64,000 nt of DNA, from contig NZ_SSBJ01000017.1 in assembly GCF_004795055.1 (NCBI RefSeq), forward strand, positions 102,287 through 166,286, read 5' to 3'. A model generated the notes under the pieces. The model was not told the origin of the DNA. It was given only the letters and a program-made list of their open reading frames with translations, and ran no database searches. How positions within the stretch are numbered: the stretch's first letter is position 1; each line of letters opens with the position of its first letter. Position numbers and translations under genes: made by a program. Source of the DNA: Streptomyces sp. A1136 (lineage in GTDB: Bacteria > Actinomycetota > Actinomycetes > Streptomycetales > Streptomycetaceae). Shown here one piece after another: positions 26,224 through 34,885 of this stretch.

Positions 26224-27147
26224 TCACGGCACCAAGACCACTTTGCCGAGGTTGCGCCGCTCCTCGATGAGCGCGTGCGCGCGGGCCGCCTCGGCCAACG
26301 GGACCTCCTCGTGCACGGACGCGCGCAGGGTGCCGGCGTCCCACAGCTCCCACACCTCGCGCGACCAGGCCGCGTACACCGCGGGTTGGCCGAGGGCGAC
26401 GGACCGCATCTGGAAGCCGATCACCGACGCGCCGCGCACCAGCAGTTCGTACGCCTCCACCGTCCCGCCGCCGGAGCCGTAGGCCACGAGCCGGCCGCCG
26501 GGCGCGAGGGCGCGCACGGCGGGGGAGAGCAGATCGCCGCCGACACCGTCGAGGACGATGTCGTACGGGCCTGCCCAGTCCGCGTCCCCGTACACGACGA
26601 CCTCGTCGGCGCCGAGGCCGCGCACGAAGTCGGCCTTGGCCCGGTCGCCGACGGCGGCCACCACGCGCCCGGCGCCACCGGCCTTGGCGTACTGGAGCGC
26701 GAGGCCTCCGACGGCACTGGCCGCCGCCGTCACCAGCACCGACTCCCCGGGCTCCGGGCGCGCGGCCTCGTACGCCCCGCGTGCCACCAGGCCGCTGCGC
26801 ACGAGCGCGACCGCCTCGACGGCGCTCGCGCCGTCGGGCACGCGGGAGGCCATGGCGGCGGGCACGACGGCGACCTCGGCGTAGGCGTCCGCGAAGCAGA
26901 GGCCGGTGACGCGGTCCCCGACGGCGAAGCCGGTCACCCCGGCGCCGAGGGCCTCCACGGTGCCCGCGACCTCGCCGCCGAGCGGCATCGGCTCGCCGCT
27001 CTCGCGCACCTTGCGGACGGTGGGCAGCGTGACGCCGATCGCCTCGGCGCGCACCAGGAGTTCCCCGCCGGCGGGGCGGGGGAGTTCCGCCTCCTCGCAG
27101 AACAGCACCTCGGGACCGCCGTTGACCTCATACCGAACACGCCGCAC
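26224..27147 (-). CDS. Zinc-free quinone oxidoreductase / alcohol dehydrogenase (MDR)
   Basis: A 307-residue medium-chain dehydrogenase of the NADPH:quinone oxidoreductase type. It begins VRYEVNGGPEVLFCEEAELP, has the cofactor site VTAAASAVGGLALQYAKAGG, and ends ERRNLGKVVLVP. The zinc-ligand set of classical alcohol dehydrogenases is absent, as usual for this class. GTG 27147 was chosen because AGGAGG is just upstream and the family fold starts there. It is divergent from a MarR-type gene with an inverted repeat between them, which points to electrophile- or quinone-responsive control. Confidence 0.88.
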   Translation of the reverse strand: MRRVRYEVNGGPEVLFCEEAELPRPAGGELLVRAEAIGVTLPTVRKVRESGEPMPLGGEVAGTVEALGAGVTGFAVGDRVTGLCFADAYAEVAVVPAAMASRVPDGASAVEAVALVRSGLVARGAYEAARPEPGESVLVTAAASAVGGLALQYAKAGGAGRVVAAVGDRAKADFVRGLGADEVVVYGDADWAGPYDIVLDGVGGDLLSPAVRALAPGGRLVAYGSGGGTVEAYELLVRGASVIGFQMRSVALGQPAVYAAWSREVWELWDAGTLRASVHEEVPLAEAARAHALIEERRNLGKVVLVP

Positions 27148-27181
27148 AGGACCTCCTCGATCCAATTCATTGGGACACCCA

Positions 27182-27198
27182 ACGATAACGTTAATCGT
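27182..27198. promoter_or_regulatory. MarR operator candidate
   Basis: ACGAT (27182-27186) and ATCGT (27194-27198) flank AACGTTA, and another AACGAT lies at 27209-27214. TTGGGACA and TGTCCAA flank the set. This AT-rich patch fills the divergent gap between the oxidoreductase and MarR genes and is the likely repressor site. Confidence 0.6.
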
Positions 27199-27233
27199 GG
27201 GGATGTCCAACGATTTTCGGATAGGTTGAGTCC

Positions 27234-27710
27234 ATGACCTCAGCGCTCGCCCACATCCAGTCCCTGCCGAGTTGGCTCGTCGGTCGCGTGGCGGCCCGGG
27301 GGCGCGCCCTGGTCGCCGACGCGCTCGCCGCGGAGGGACTCAAGCTCGCCCATCACGCGGTCCTCGCCGCGACGGACGAGTACGGCCCCCTCGCCCAGGC
27401 CGACCTGGGCCGCCGGCTGGCCATCGACCCCAAGGACCTGGTCGGCCTGCTCAACCACCTCCAGGACGCGGGCCTCGTCCTGCGGGTCCCGGACCCCGCC
27501 GACCGCCGCAAGAACTCCGTCAGCCTCACCCCGGCGGGCGCGGACACCCTGGCCCGCTGCGGGGTCCTGGCGCAGGAGGCGAACGCGGAGTTCCTCGCGC
27601 CGCTGACGCCGCAGGAGCGGCGCACGCTCATGGCCCTGCTGGGCCGGATGCACGGCGCGGCCCGGGACGGCGCCGCCCACGATGACGCCGCCGGGAGCGA
27701 TGCCCCGTAG
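27234..27710 (+). CDS. MarR family regulator
   Basis: A 158-residue MarR-type winged-helix protein. The DNA-binding core reads LAQADLGRRLAIDPKDLVGL, then the wing LVLRVPDPADRRKNSVSLTP. Dimer-forming helices lie at both ends. It is divergent from the quinone oxidoreductase, with a palindromic operator between them, so it probably represses that gene and itself until a small aromatic or electrophilic ligand binds. The C-terminus after LLGRMHG is a low-complexity Ala/Asp/Gly tail with no apparent fold. Confidence 0.9.
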   Translation: MTSALAHIQSLPSWLVGRVAARGRALVADALAAEGLKLAHHAVLAATDEYGPLAQADLGRRLAIDPKDLVGLLNHLQDAGLVLRVPDPADRRKNSVSLTPAGADTLARCGVLAQEANAEFLAPLTPQERRTLMALLGRMHGAARDGAAHDDAAGSDAP

Positions 27711-27771
27711 GACGGCGCCTCGTAGGGCGGCGTCCCAAGAGGCGACGGGCCGCGCCCGGGGCCGGGAGCGG

Positions 27772-28473
27772 TCAGACCTCGACCAGAACCTGGTCCAGGG
27801 ACTTGCGGAGCAGGTCAGGGACCTCGCAGTCCTCCGAGGGGTAGCCGACCGGGATGACGGCGAAGGCCTTCTCGTTCTCCGGGCGGTTCAGGACGTGGGC
27901 CAGGAAGCGCATCGGGCTCGGTGTGTGCACGAGGGCGGACAGGCCGCTGAGGTGGAGCGCGGCCAGCAGCATGCCCACCGCGATGCCGACGGACTCGTCG
28001 ACGTAGTAGTGCTTGCGCTTCGTGCCGTCCGGGCCGAGCCAGTAGCGCTGCTGGAAGACCACGATCAGGGCGGGCGCGTCGGTCAGGTGCGTCTTGACGG
28101 CGTCCGTGCCGATCGGGCGCAGCGCGGCGAGCCACTCGTCGCCGAGACGGCCGTCGTAGGAGATCTGTTCCTCCTGCTCCGCCGCGGCGCGGATCTGCTG
28201 TCGGACGGCCGGGTCCTTGACGAGGACGAACGTCCACGGCTGCTGGTGCGCGCCGGACGGGGCGGTCGCCGCGCAGGCGATGGCGTCCCGGACGACCTGC
28301 TCCGGGACCGGGTCGGTCGAGAACCGGCGGACGCTGCGCCGTTCGTCCATCCGCGCCCGCAACTCGGCCGCGCGCGCCAGGGATTCGTGGCTCGGCATGC
28401 GCGCCGGGCCGTAGGCGACGGGCCGGTAGGGCTGACCGTGGGTGGGGGTCCAGTGCTGGGTCTCGTGCGACAT
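27772..28473 (-). CDS. Nitroreductase family FMN oxidoreductase
   Basis: A 233-residue nitroreductase-fold protein. The FMN-binding signature RRSVRRFSTDPVPEQVV comes near residue 45, then CAATAPSGAHQQPWTFVLV, and the second FMN region ALHLSGLSALVHTPSP. FMN-dependent members reduce nitro groups, dehalogenate (iodotyrosine deiodinase-like) or act as dehydrogenases; the HQQPW variant resembles the deiodinase-like branch, but the substrate is unknown. ATG 28473 is preceded by GAAGAT; the longer open frame upstream is Pro/Arg junk. It is convergent with the MarR gene. Confidence 0.87.
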   Translation of the reverse strand: MSHETQHWTPTHGQPYRPVAYGPARMPSHESLARAAELRARMDERRSVRRFSTDPVPEQVVRDAIACAATAPSGAHQQPWTFVLVKDPAVRQQIRAAAEQEEQISYDGRLGDEWLAALRPIGTDAVKTHLTDAPALIVVFQQRYWLGPDGTKRKHYYVDESVGIAVGMLLAALHLSGLSALVHTPSPMRFLAHVLNRPENEKAFAVIPVGYPSEDCEVPDLLRKSLDQVLVEV

Positions 28474-28873
28474 GCGCAGATCTTCACGCGGAGGAGGGGT
28501 CGCCGCCAGATTCCCGCCGCCGCCCGCTGTCCGATCTGTGCGTTCAGGGGAGGTTTGGGGGCGACGTGTGCCGGTCGATTCCGGGGGCGGGACGGGCATG
28601 TCCCGACAGGCGCGCCCGCAGGCGGGGGGCGGCCCCAGCCGGGAGGGTCCGCCCGCCGTGCCCACCGCGCGCGGCCGGACCACTGCCGGCGCGGAGCGCC
28701 CGCCCCGGCGACCGACCTGCGCGGGTGTGGCGCGGTCCGCTGTGGACCACGCCCCCGATCGGCCGGCCCCCGAAAGGTGCCCGCCGGGGACCGCCGACCG
28801 CGCGAGGGGCTCTCCGAATTCCGGAACGGCCGCGCGTTTCCGGCCTTTTCCGCCGCCCCGGACCAGGCTCCCG
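28474..28873. other. 400-base gap without a recognisable gene
   Basis: This gap lies between the nitroreductase start and the phospholipase stop. Open frames on both strands are Pro/Arg/Gly-rich and look like frame shadows of GC-rich DNA. It should hold the nitroreductase promoter (near 28474-28560) and the end of the phospholipase transcript. I see no strong hairpin, repeat or RNA gene. Confidence 0.6.
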
Positions 28874-30904
28874 CTACGAGCCCGAGACGCTCGGCGCGCC
28901 CGTTTCGATGTGGCCCGTGTAACGGCGCGACCAGGTGCCGTCGCAGTCCGCCAGGATCGTGAAGTCGTACCAGCCGTTGTTGTACGCGACCGCGTTGAAG
29001 TAGTCCTCGCGGGAGGAGTTCGCCGGGACGGTGTACGTCCACGGGCCGTCCGTGCGGTAGGCGTTCGAGCGGACCGTGAAGGTGACCGGCGCGGCCGAGG
29101 CGTTGGTCATCTTGAGGTACAGCGCCGTCTTGCCCGTGCCCGGCTCCACGGCGTAGCGGGCGGCGACCTCGACCGACTTCCCCGCCTTCGACGCGTCGCC
29201 GATGAAGCGCCGCAGGAAGCGGTTGGGGCCGTACATCGAGATGTCGTACTTGCCGGAGCCGCTGCCGAACCCGATGTTGAAGTAGTCCGTCGCGGTGGAA
29301 CCGGCGTCGACCGTGTACTGCCAGGCCGCCGTGTCGCGGTACTGGTGCGGGTGGATCGAGAAGTGCGCGGCCCGCTTCGCCGGCGCGCCCTGGTTGGTCA
29401 TCGAGAACCAGGCCAGGATCTTGCCCGCCGCACCGTACTCGAAGCGGTCGAGGTTTCCGTTCGGCTGGTACGGCAGGGCCCGCGCCGGACGGTTGCCCGC
29501 CTCCTGCGCGGGGAGGGCGTTGTCCTGCGGCGCCGGGTTGGGCAGCGGGCCGCAGGTCGACTGGCCGATGACCTTCGCGGTCGGGGGCAGTCCGGCGGGG
29601 ACGCCGTAGACGGGGTGCGCGAAGTCGAATACGCCCGTCAGGTCGCCCGTCACCCCGCGGCGCCACGCGCTGATGTCGGGGCAGGTCGCGGGGGTGCCCA
29701 GGGCCGAGGTCCACGTCTCCATGAAGCGGAGCACCGAGGTGTGGTCGAAGACCTCGGAACTGACCCAGCCGCCCCGCGTCCACGGGGACATCACGATCAT
29801 CGGCACGCGGAAGCCGAGGCCGATCGGGGTGCCGTCGATGTACTCGCCGGGAGTGCCGGGCGGGGCGACCGGCGGGGCGACGTGGTCGAAGAAGCCGTCG
29901 TTCTCGTCGTAGTTCAGGAAGAGGACGGTGGAGTCGAAGACCTCCGGGTTCGCGGCGAGGGCCCGGTAGACCAGGTCGACGAAGTGCGCGCCGTCGCCGG
30001 GAGGCGCGTAGGGGTGTTCGGAGAAGGCCTCGCTCGCCACGACCCACGACACCTGGGGCAGAGTGCCGGCGACCACGTCGGCGCGGATCGCCGCCGCGAT
30101 GTCGTCCGGGGTGGAGCCGGTGACCTTGGGGACGGAGCCCATGCCCCGGTCCCACAGCGGGTCGCCGGGGGCCGCGTCCGTGAACTTCTTGAAGTAGGCC
30201 AGGCCGTTGTCGCCGTAGTTGTCCTGGGCGTTCTGGTAGACCTTCCAGCTCATCCCGGCCCGCTGGAGGGCCTCGGCGTACGTCTCCCAGGTGAGCCCGG
30301 ACTCGTCGCCGCCGTCCTTGCTGCCCGCGTCGACCTTTCCGCTCCACAGGAACGTCCGGTTGGGGCCCGTCGCGCTGAGGGTGGAGCAGAAGTAGGCGTC
30401 GCAGACGGTGTAGGCGTCGGCGAGCCCGTAGTGGAACGGTATGTCGCCGCGGTCGAGGTAGCCGAGGGTGCGGGTGTTGCCGACGCCGGTGACCCAGTTG
30501 TCCATCCGGCCCTTGTCCCAGGCGGCGTGCTGCGAGGACCAACTGTGCGGGAGGTCCCCGTCGCACTGGGCCAGGGTCTCGCCGTCGACACCGCCGGCGG
30601 CGGGGGTCGCGCTCAGCTTCCAGGGGTACTGGCGGCCGCCCCAGTTGGGCTGGTTGAACGTGCCCCAGCCGCCCGGGATGTTGCCGGCCGCGCGGTCACC
30701 GAAGCCGCGGACGCCCCTCAGTCGGCCGAAGTAGTGGTCGAAGCTGCGGTTCTCCTGCATGAGGATGACCACGTGCTTCACATCGGTGATCGTGCCGGTC
30801 GCGGCGGCCGCGGCCGCCGTCGTCGACGTGACCGCGGGCAGGGTGGCCCCCGCCACCAGCCCCGCGCCGATACCCACGAAACCTCTGCGGCTGATCGGTG
30901 TCAC
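28874..30904 (-). CDS. Tat-exported phospholipase C (phosphocholine-specific type)
   Basis: A 676-residue secreted phospholipase C of the acid-phosphatase-like superfamily. The N-terminus has a twin-arginine signal (ISRRGFVGIGAGLVAG, cleavage near residue 33). The catalytic domain opens VKHVVILMQENRSFDHYFGR and includes PHSWSSQHAAWDKGRMD and LNYDENDGFFDHVAPP. Two C-terminal beta-sandwich repeats follow (about residues 480-575 and 580-670). It cleaves choline phospholipids outside the cell, releasing phosphate. The start is GTG 30904 behind GGAGGCGAG. A PHO-box-like sequence lies about 100 bases upstream, so phosphate-starvation control is plausible. Confidence 0.93.
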   Translation of the reverse strand: MTPISRRGFVGIGAGLVAGATLPAVTSTTAAAAAATGTITDVKHVVILMQENRSFDHYFGRLRGVRGFGDRAAGNIPGGWGTFNQPNWGGRQYPWKLSATPAAGGVDGETLAQCDGDLPHSWSSQHAAWDKGRMDNWVTGVGNTRTLGYLDRGDIPFHYGLADAYTVCDAYFCSTLSATGPNRTFLWSGKVDAGSKDGGDESGLTWETYAEALQRAGMSWKVYQNAQDNYGDNGLAYFKKFTDAAPGDPLWDRGMGSVPKVTGSTPDDIAAAIRADVVAGTLPQVSWVVASEAFSEHPYAPPGDGAHFVDLVYRALAANPEVFDSTVLFLNYDENDGFFDHVAPPVAPPGTPGEYIDGTPIGLGFRVPMIVMSPWTRGGWVSSEVFDHTSVLRFMETWTSALGTPATCPDISAWRRGVTGDLTGVFDFAHPVYGVPAGLPPTAKVIGQSTCGPLPNPAPQDNALPAQEAGNRPARALPYQPNGNLDRFEYGAAGKILAWFSMTNQGAPAKRAAHFSIHPHQYRDTAAWQYTVDAGSTATDYFNIGFGSGSGKYDISMYGPNRFLRRFIGDASKAGKSVEVAARYAVEPGTGKTALYLKMTNASAAPVTFTVRSNAYRTDGPWTYTVPANSSREDYFNAVAYNNGWYDFTILADCDGTWSRRYTGHIETGAPSVSGS

Positions 30905-31000
30905 TGGCTACTCGCCTCCAACCCACGTGCCCCGGCGGCACATTGAGCGAAAGAGTGGCGGGCGCCGGGCCAAAGGTCTACATCCGTGCGGTAAGAAGTC

Positions 31001-31019
31001 GGTGAACTTCCGGGTGGCC
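31001..31019 (-). promoter_or_regulatory. PHO-box-like repeats upstream of the phospholipase
   Basis: On the minus strand, GGCCACC (31013-31019) and GTTCACC (31001-31007) are spaced 12 bases apart. GTTCACC is the core of the PhoP direct-repeat unit in Streptomyces, though the usual period is 11. It lies about 100 bases before the phospholipase C start and touches the end of the neighbouring oxidoreductase. Confidence 0.35.
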
Positions 31020-31023
31020 GGAA

Positions 31024-32046
31024 TCAACCCTCGACGCGAACGAGCATCTTGCCCAGATTGTCCCCGTGGAGCATGCCCAGGAACGCCTCCACCGTGTGAT
31101 CGAACCCCTGCGCAACGGTGGTGTCGGTACCGATCCGCCCACTGCGCAGGTGCGGGACCAGGAACTCCTCCAGCTCGTCCTGCAGATTGGTGTGATGGCG
31201 AACCAATACCCCCTCCAGCCGCAAGGACTTGTGCACGACCTCGAACAGGTTGCGCGGCGCGGCGGGGGAGCGGTCGCCGTTGTACATCGAGATGGCCCCC
31301 ACCCAGGCGATCCGCCCGAACTCGCGCAGCACGTCGATCGCGCCCTCCAAATGGTCGCCGCCGACGTTGTCGACGTACACGTCGATACCGCCCCCACCGG
31401 CCGCCGCGGCCTGCGCGAGCTGCTCGCCGACCGGGCCGTCGTGGTAGTCGAAGGCGGCGTCGAAACCCAACTCGCCCGTCAGGTGGGCGACCTTGGCCGC
31501 CGAGCCCGCGCTGCCGATGATCCGGCGGGCGCCGAGCAACCGGGCGATGTGTCCGGTGGCCGTGCCCACCCCGCCCGCGGCGGCGGAGACGAAGAGGTCC
31601 TCGCCCTCGCGCAGGGCGGCCGTCCGGGTCAGCGCGGCGTAGGCGGTCAGGCCGGTGCCGCCGAGGATGGAGAGGTACGCCTCCAGCGGGACCCCGTCGT
31701 GGTTCCTCAGCCTGCGGGTGCCGTCCACGCCCAGGGTGACCAGCGCGTGGGTACGCCAACCCCGCCGGTGGAAGACGAGGTCCCCTTCGGCCAGGCCGGG
31801 GTCCCGGGAGGCGACCACCCGGCCGACCGCGCGCCCCTCCAGGGGGGTGCCCAGCTCGAAGCCGCCCTCGCCGCCGTCCATCAGCCCTCGGTGGTACGGG
31901 TCCACGGACAGCAGGAGGTTGTGGACCAGGGCGGTCCCGGGGGCGGGCGTGGGGACCGGGGTCCGTACGTAGGCGAAGTCGTCGGCGGTGGGGAAGCCGG
32001 TGGGGCGGGCTATCTGGTGGACGGCGTAGCCGGTCTGCGTGGTCAT
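31024..32046 (-). CDS. NADPH-dependent MDR oxidoreductase (alkenal/one reductase type)
   Basis: A 340-residue zinc-independent medium-chain reductase related to leukotriene B4 12-hydroxydehydrogenase, CurA and YncB. Visible features are LLLSVDPYHRGLMD, the substrate region LGGTGLTAYAAL, the NADPH motif AAAGGVGTATGHIARLLGA followed by a basic residue pocket, DVYVDNVGGDHLEGA, and the C-terminal FLGMLHGDNLGKMLVRV. Such enzymes reduce the double bond of alpha,beta-unsaturated ketones and aldehydes. It is divergent from a LysR-type gene with a palindrome between them, so that regulator probably controls it. Confidence 0.9.
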   Translation of the reverse strand: MTTQTGYAVHQIARPTGFPTADDFAYVRTPVPTPAPGTALVHNLLLSVDPYHRGLMDGGEGGFELGTPLEGRAVGRVVASRDPGLAEGDLVFHRRGWRTHALVTLGVDGTRRLRNHDGVPLEAYLSILGGTGLTAYAALTRTAALREGEDLFVSAAAGGVGTATGHIARLLGARRIIGSAGSAAKVAHLTGELGFDAAFDYHDGPVGEQLAQAAAAGGGGIDVYVDNVGGDHLEGAIDVLREFGRIAWVGAISMYNGDRSPAAPRNLFEVVHKSLRLEGVLVRHHTNLQDELEEFLVPHLRSGRIGTDTTVAQGFDHTVEAFLGMLHGDNLGKMLVRVEG

Positions 32047-32093
32047 GCCAGTGACCGTAGGGAGGAATCACCGGCCCGGGCAGGGGGTTGGGC

Positions 32094-32116
32094 TCATGGA
32101 AGCCCCACATCCATGA
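32094..32116. promoter_or_regulatory. LysR-type operator candidate
   Basis: TCATGGA (32094-32100) and TCCATGA (32110-32116) form a perfect 7-bp inverted repeat with a 9-base spacer. It is centred in the divergent gap between the oxidoreductase and LysR genes, the normal place for a LysR recognition site. Confidence 0.6.
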
Positions 32117-32147
32117 ATCCCGCTCAGAGAACGAGGTGAGGGCCCGC

Positions 32148-33026
32148 GTGGCCGAGCTCGCTCCGCAGGAACTGCGCATCCTGGTCGCCGTCGCCGAAAC
32201 CGGCGGCTTCTCCGCCGCCGGCGCCGCGCTCGGCATCGGCCAGTCGGCGATCTCGCACTCGGTACGCGGCAGCGAGGCCAAGGTCGGCGCGGTGCTCTTC
32301 GAGCGCGGGCGCGCCGGGGCGACGCCCACCCCGGCCGGGGAGCGGGCCGTCGCCCTGGCCCGACGCATCCTGCGCCTCCACGAGGTCATGGGCGCCGAGG
32401 TCCGGGCGGCCGGGCGGCCCCCGGCCGAGGCGGTGGAAGGCGTGCTGCGCGTCGCGGCGTTCCGCAGCGCCGCCCTCCACCTGCTGCCGCCCGCGCTGGA
32501 GCGGCTCACCGCCCGCCATCCGGGTGTGCGGCCCGAGGTCCGGGTCGTGCGCGAGCTGGGCGCCGGTACCGCCGGGGAGGTCCTCGCGGGCCGGGCCGAC
32601 CTGGGCATCGCCACCCTCGGCGGCCCGACGGGGCTGCCGCCCGGTCTGCTGAGCGGGGTCATCGCCGAGGAGGCGTACGCCCTGGTCCACCCGGTGGGTC
32701 ACCCGGACCCCAGGACGCTGCCGCTCCTGGACTGGGACGAGAACTGCGGCTCCCACACCCGGTCCTGGTGGGCGGCCCAGGACTGGATCCCGCGGGCCAC
32801 CGTGAAGGCGGAGGACGACGGCATGGTGTTGACCATGGTGGGCCGGGGGCTGGGAATGGCGATCCTGCCCGAGCTGTCGCTGCGCGAGGCGGGGGGAAGC
32901 GTGGAGATCGCCGACCTGGGGCCGGGCAGGCCGGTGAGGCAGGTGGGATACGTCACCATGCCGGAATCGGCGTCCACTCTCGCCGTGAGGGCTCTGATCA
33001 GGGAACTTCGGTCGTACAACGGCTGA
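32148..33026 (+). CDS. LysR family regulator
   Basis: A 292-residue LysR-type regulator. The N-terminal winged helix reads ELRILVAVAETGGFSAAGAA then IGQSAISHSVRGSEAKVGAV, and an effector-binding domain follows (about 90-292). The HTH sequence is slightly unusual, with SVRGSEAKVG where most have hVS.LE..LG. GTG 32148 was chosen: GAGGTGAGG precedes it and the fold begins there; an upstream in-frame ATG adds about 20 residues that overlap the putative operator. It is divergent from the MDR reductase and probably activates it when bound to a substrate-like inducer. Confidence 0.88.
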   Translation: MAELAPQELRILVAVAETGGFSAAGAALGIGQSAISHSVRGSEAKVGAVLFERGRAGATPTPAGERAVALARRILRLHEVMGAEVRAAGRPPAEAVEGVLRVAAFRSAALHLLPPALERLTARHPGVRPEVRVVRELGAGTAGEVLAGRADLGIATLGGPTGLPPGLLSGVIAEEAYALVHPVGHPDPRTLPLLDWDENCGSHTRSWWAAQDWIPRATVKAEDDGMVLTMVGRGLGMAILPELSLREAGGSVEIADLGPGRPVRQVGYVTMPESASTLAVRALIRELRSYNG

Positions 33027-33297
33027 AAGGGAAGCGCTTCGGGGTCGATCGGGCGCTCCGTTCGAGTCATTCTCGTCTCAGATACTAGGAAGTCCGAGTA
33101 ATTGCGGAGACAGACAGCGGCACCTGCCCTAGCTTTGTAGGAGCCGAACGTTTCGCTCATCCGGCGAATGGCGGTCGAGAGCGTGCGCCCCCTGGCAGGC
33201 AACCCCTGCGGCGCACCGCCCCCCGCCTCTTCCGGCGCCTTGAAGGAACCCCTCATCCGTGGCTCCGCCACGCCGTGATCTCAAGGAGTCGATCACC

Positions 33298-33429
33298 ATG
33301 ACCCCCACGACCGCCGCGGTTCGCCGCATCCGTCACTCCTCCACCGCCGACGCCGACCGCAAGAACGCCGCCGCGGCTCTCCAGCGCGCGCTGGACCGCC
33401 GCGACAACGGCGGCTCGACGGGCCACTGA
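33298..33429 (+). CDS. 43-aa small protein
   Basis: ATG 33298 follows a perfect AAGGAG (33283-33288) and reads 43 codons to TGA at 33429. The product starts MTPTTAAVRRIRHSSTADAD, continues with RKNAAAALQRALDRRDNG and ends GSTGH; it is a basic, probably amphipathic helix. I recall proteins of this kind as hypothetical in Streptomyces, but I cannot name a function. The 271 bases before it contain AT-richer patches compatible with a dedicated promoter, and it sits between the LysR gene and leuB. Confidence 0.6.
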   Translation: MTPTTAAVRRIRHSSTADADRKNAAAALQRALDRRDNGGSTGH

Positions 33430-33558
33430 GCCGCCCCGCGGCCCGTGGCCACCTCGTGACGTCCCGGTCCCGTTGACGTCCCCGCCCCGTCCGGGCCGCA
33501 ACCCCGGACGCGGCACCGGCCGTCCCGCCATCCGCACGGGTCGCGCGGGCCCGCATAG

Positions 33559-33573
33559 GTCCACATGGTGGAC
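33559..33573. promoter_or_regulatory. Palindrome upstream of leuB
   Basis: GTCCAC-ATG-GTGGAC is a perfect 6-bp inverted repeat 42 bases before leuB. IclR-type regulators of leucine genes in actinobacteria (NdgR, LtbR, AreB) bind short palindromes upstream of leuB or leuCD, so this is a reasonable candidate. A TGTC/GACA pair lies just downstream. Confidence 0.5.
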
Positions 33574-33614
33574 GGAAGATGTCTGAGGGCTGGGACAGGG
33601 AGTACGGTTCCGAC

Positions 33615-34655
33615 ATGTCGACCAGCATCAAACTCGCAGTGATCCCCGGTGATGGCATCGGCCAGGAAGTCGTGGCTCAGGGCCTCAAGGTCCTTACCGC
33701 GGTCCTGCCCCAGGATGTGAAGCTGGAGACCAAGGAGTACGACCTCGGCGCCCGGCGCTGGCACCGCACCGGTGAGACCCTCCCGGACGCGGAGCTCGAA
33801 GAGCTCAAGCACCACGACGCGATCCTGCTGGGCGCCATCGGCGACCCCTCGGTCCCCTCGGGGGTCCTGGAACGCGGTCTGCTGCTGAAGCTGCGCTTCG
33901 CCTTCGACCACTTCATCAACCTGCGCCCCTCGAAGCTCTTCCCCAACACCGCCACGCCGTTGGCCGGTCGTCCGGAGATCGACTTCGTGGTGGTGCGCGA
34001 GGGCACCGAGGGTCCCTACACCGGCAACGGCGGCAGCCTGCGCACGGGGACCCCGGCCGAGGTGGCCACCGAGGTCAGCATCAACACCGCGTACGGTGTG
34101 GAGCGCGTCGTCCGCGACGCGTACGAGCGGGCCAACGCCCGCCCCCGCAAGAAGCTGACGCTGGTCCACAAGAACAACGTCCTCGTGTACGCGGGCCACA
34201 TGTGGAAGAACATCTTCGACAAGGTCGGCCGGGAGTACCCCCAGGTCACCACCGACTACCTGCACGTCGACGCCGCGACGATCTTCTTCGTCACGCAGCC
34301 CGAGCGCTTCGACGTCATCGTCACGGACAACCTCTTCGGTGACATCCTCACCGACCTGGCCGCGGCCGTGACCGGCGGAATCGGCCTCGCCGCCTCCGGG
34401 AACATCAACCCGACCGGCGCCTTCCCGTCCATGTTCGAGCCCGTCCACGGCTCGGCCCCGGACATCGCCGGCACCGGCAAGGCCGACCCGACCGCGACGA
34501 TCCTGTCCGTCGCCCTCCTGCTGCGCCACCTGGGCTACGAGGCTCAGGCCGTCCGCATCGAGGAAGCGGTCTCCGCCGACCTGGCGGAGCGGGACGGAAC
34601 CTTCCGCTCCACCGACGCGATCGGCGACGCCCTCGCCGCGCGAGTAGCCGGCTGA
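33615..34655 (+). CDS. leuB: 3-isopropylmalate dehydrogenase
   Basis: A 346-residue enzyme that oxidises and decarboxylates 3-isopropylmalate to 2-ketoisocaproate, the third leucine-specific step. It has IPGDGIGQEVV at the N-terminus, LLGAIGDPSVPSG, the substrate Arg cluster RFAFDHFINLRP, VREGTEGPYTGNGG, the catalytic Lys in HKNNVLVYAG, and the metal and NAD segment VTDNLFGDILTDLAAAVTGG ending FEPVHGSAPDIAG. This is the compact actinobacterial form. ATG 33615 gives the normal MSTSIKLAVIPGDGIG start. ilvE follows after a terminator, so they are probably separate transcripts. Confidence 0.97.
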   Translation: MSTSIKLAVIPGDGIGQEVVAQGLKVLTAVLPQDVKLETKEYDLGARRWHRTGETLPDAELEELKHHDAILLGAIGDPSVPSGVLERGLLLKLRFAFDHFINLRPSKLFPNTATPLAGRPEIDFVVVREGTEGPYTGNGGSLRTGTPAEVATEVSINTAYGVERVVRDAYERANARPRKKLTLVHKNNVLVYAGHMWKNIFDKVGREYPQVTTDYLHVDAATIFFVTQPERFDVIVTDNLFGDILTDLAAAVTGGIGLAASGNINPTGAFPSMFEPVHGSAPDIAGTGKADPTATILSVALLLRHLGYEAQAVRIEEAVSADLAERDGTFRSTDAIGDALAARVAG

Positions 34656-34677
34656 CCCGGCAGAGCTCCACACCCAG

Positions 34678-34714
34678 GAAGCCGCCGGGTCGCGATCCCG
34701 CACCCGGCGGCTTC
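34678..34714 (+). terminator. Terminator after leuB
   Basis: GAAGCCGCCGGGT (34678-34690) pairs exactly with ACCCGGCGGCTTC (34702-34714) around an 11-base loop, 22 bases after the leuB stop. No U-run. Confidence 0.78.
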
Positions 34715-34885
34715 TCCTGCGCGGCCCCGGGTGCCACCATCTCCCCTGGGCCGCATCACCCCGTTTCTCCGAGGGCACCTCGCGCGCGATAATCGAACGC
34801 GAGGCCGCGGAATACGGGGAAGCTCGGACGTCCTAGTACGCGTGAGCGCGGTCCGCCATACACAAACGGTGAAGGACAAGCACTC

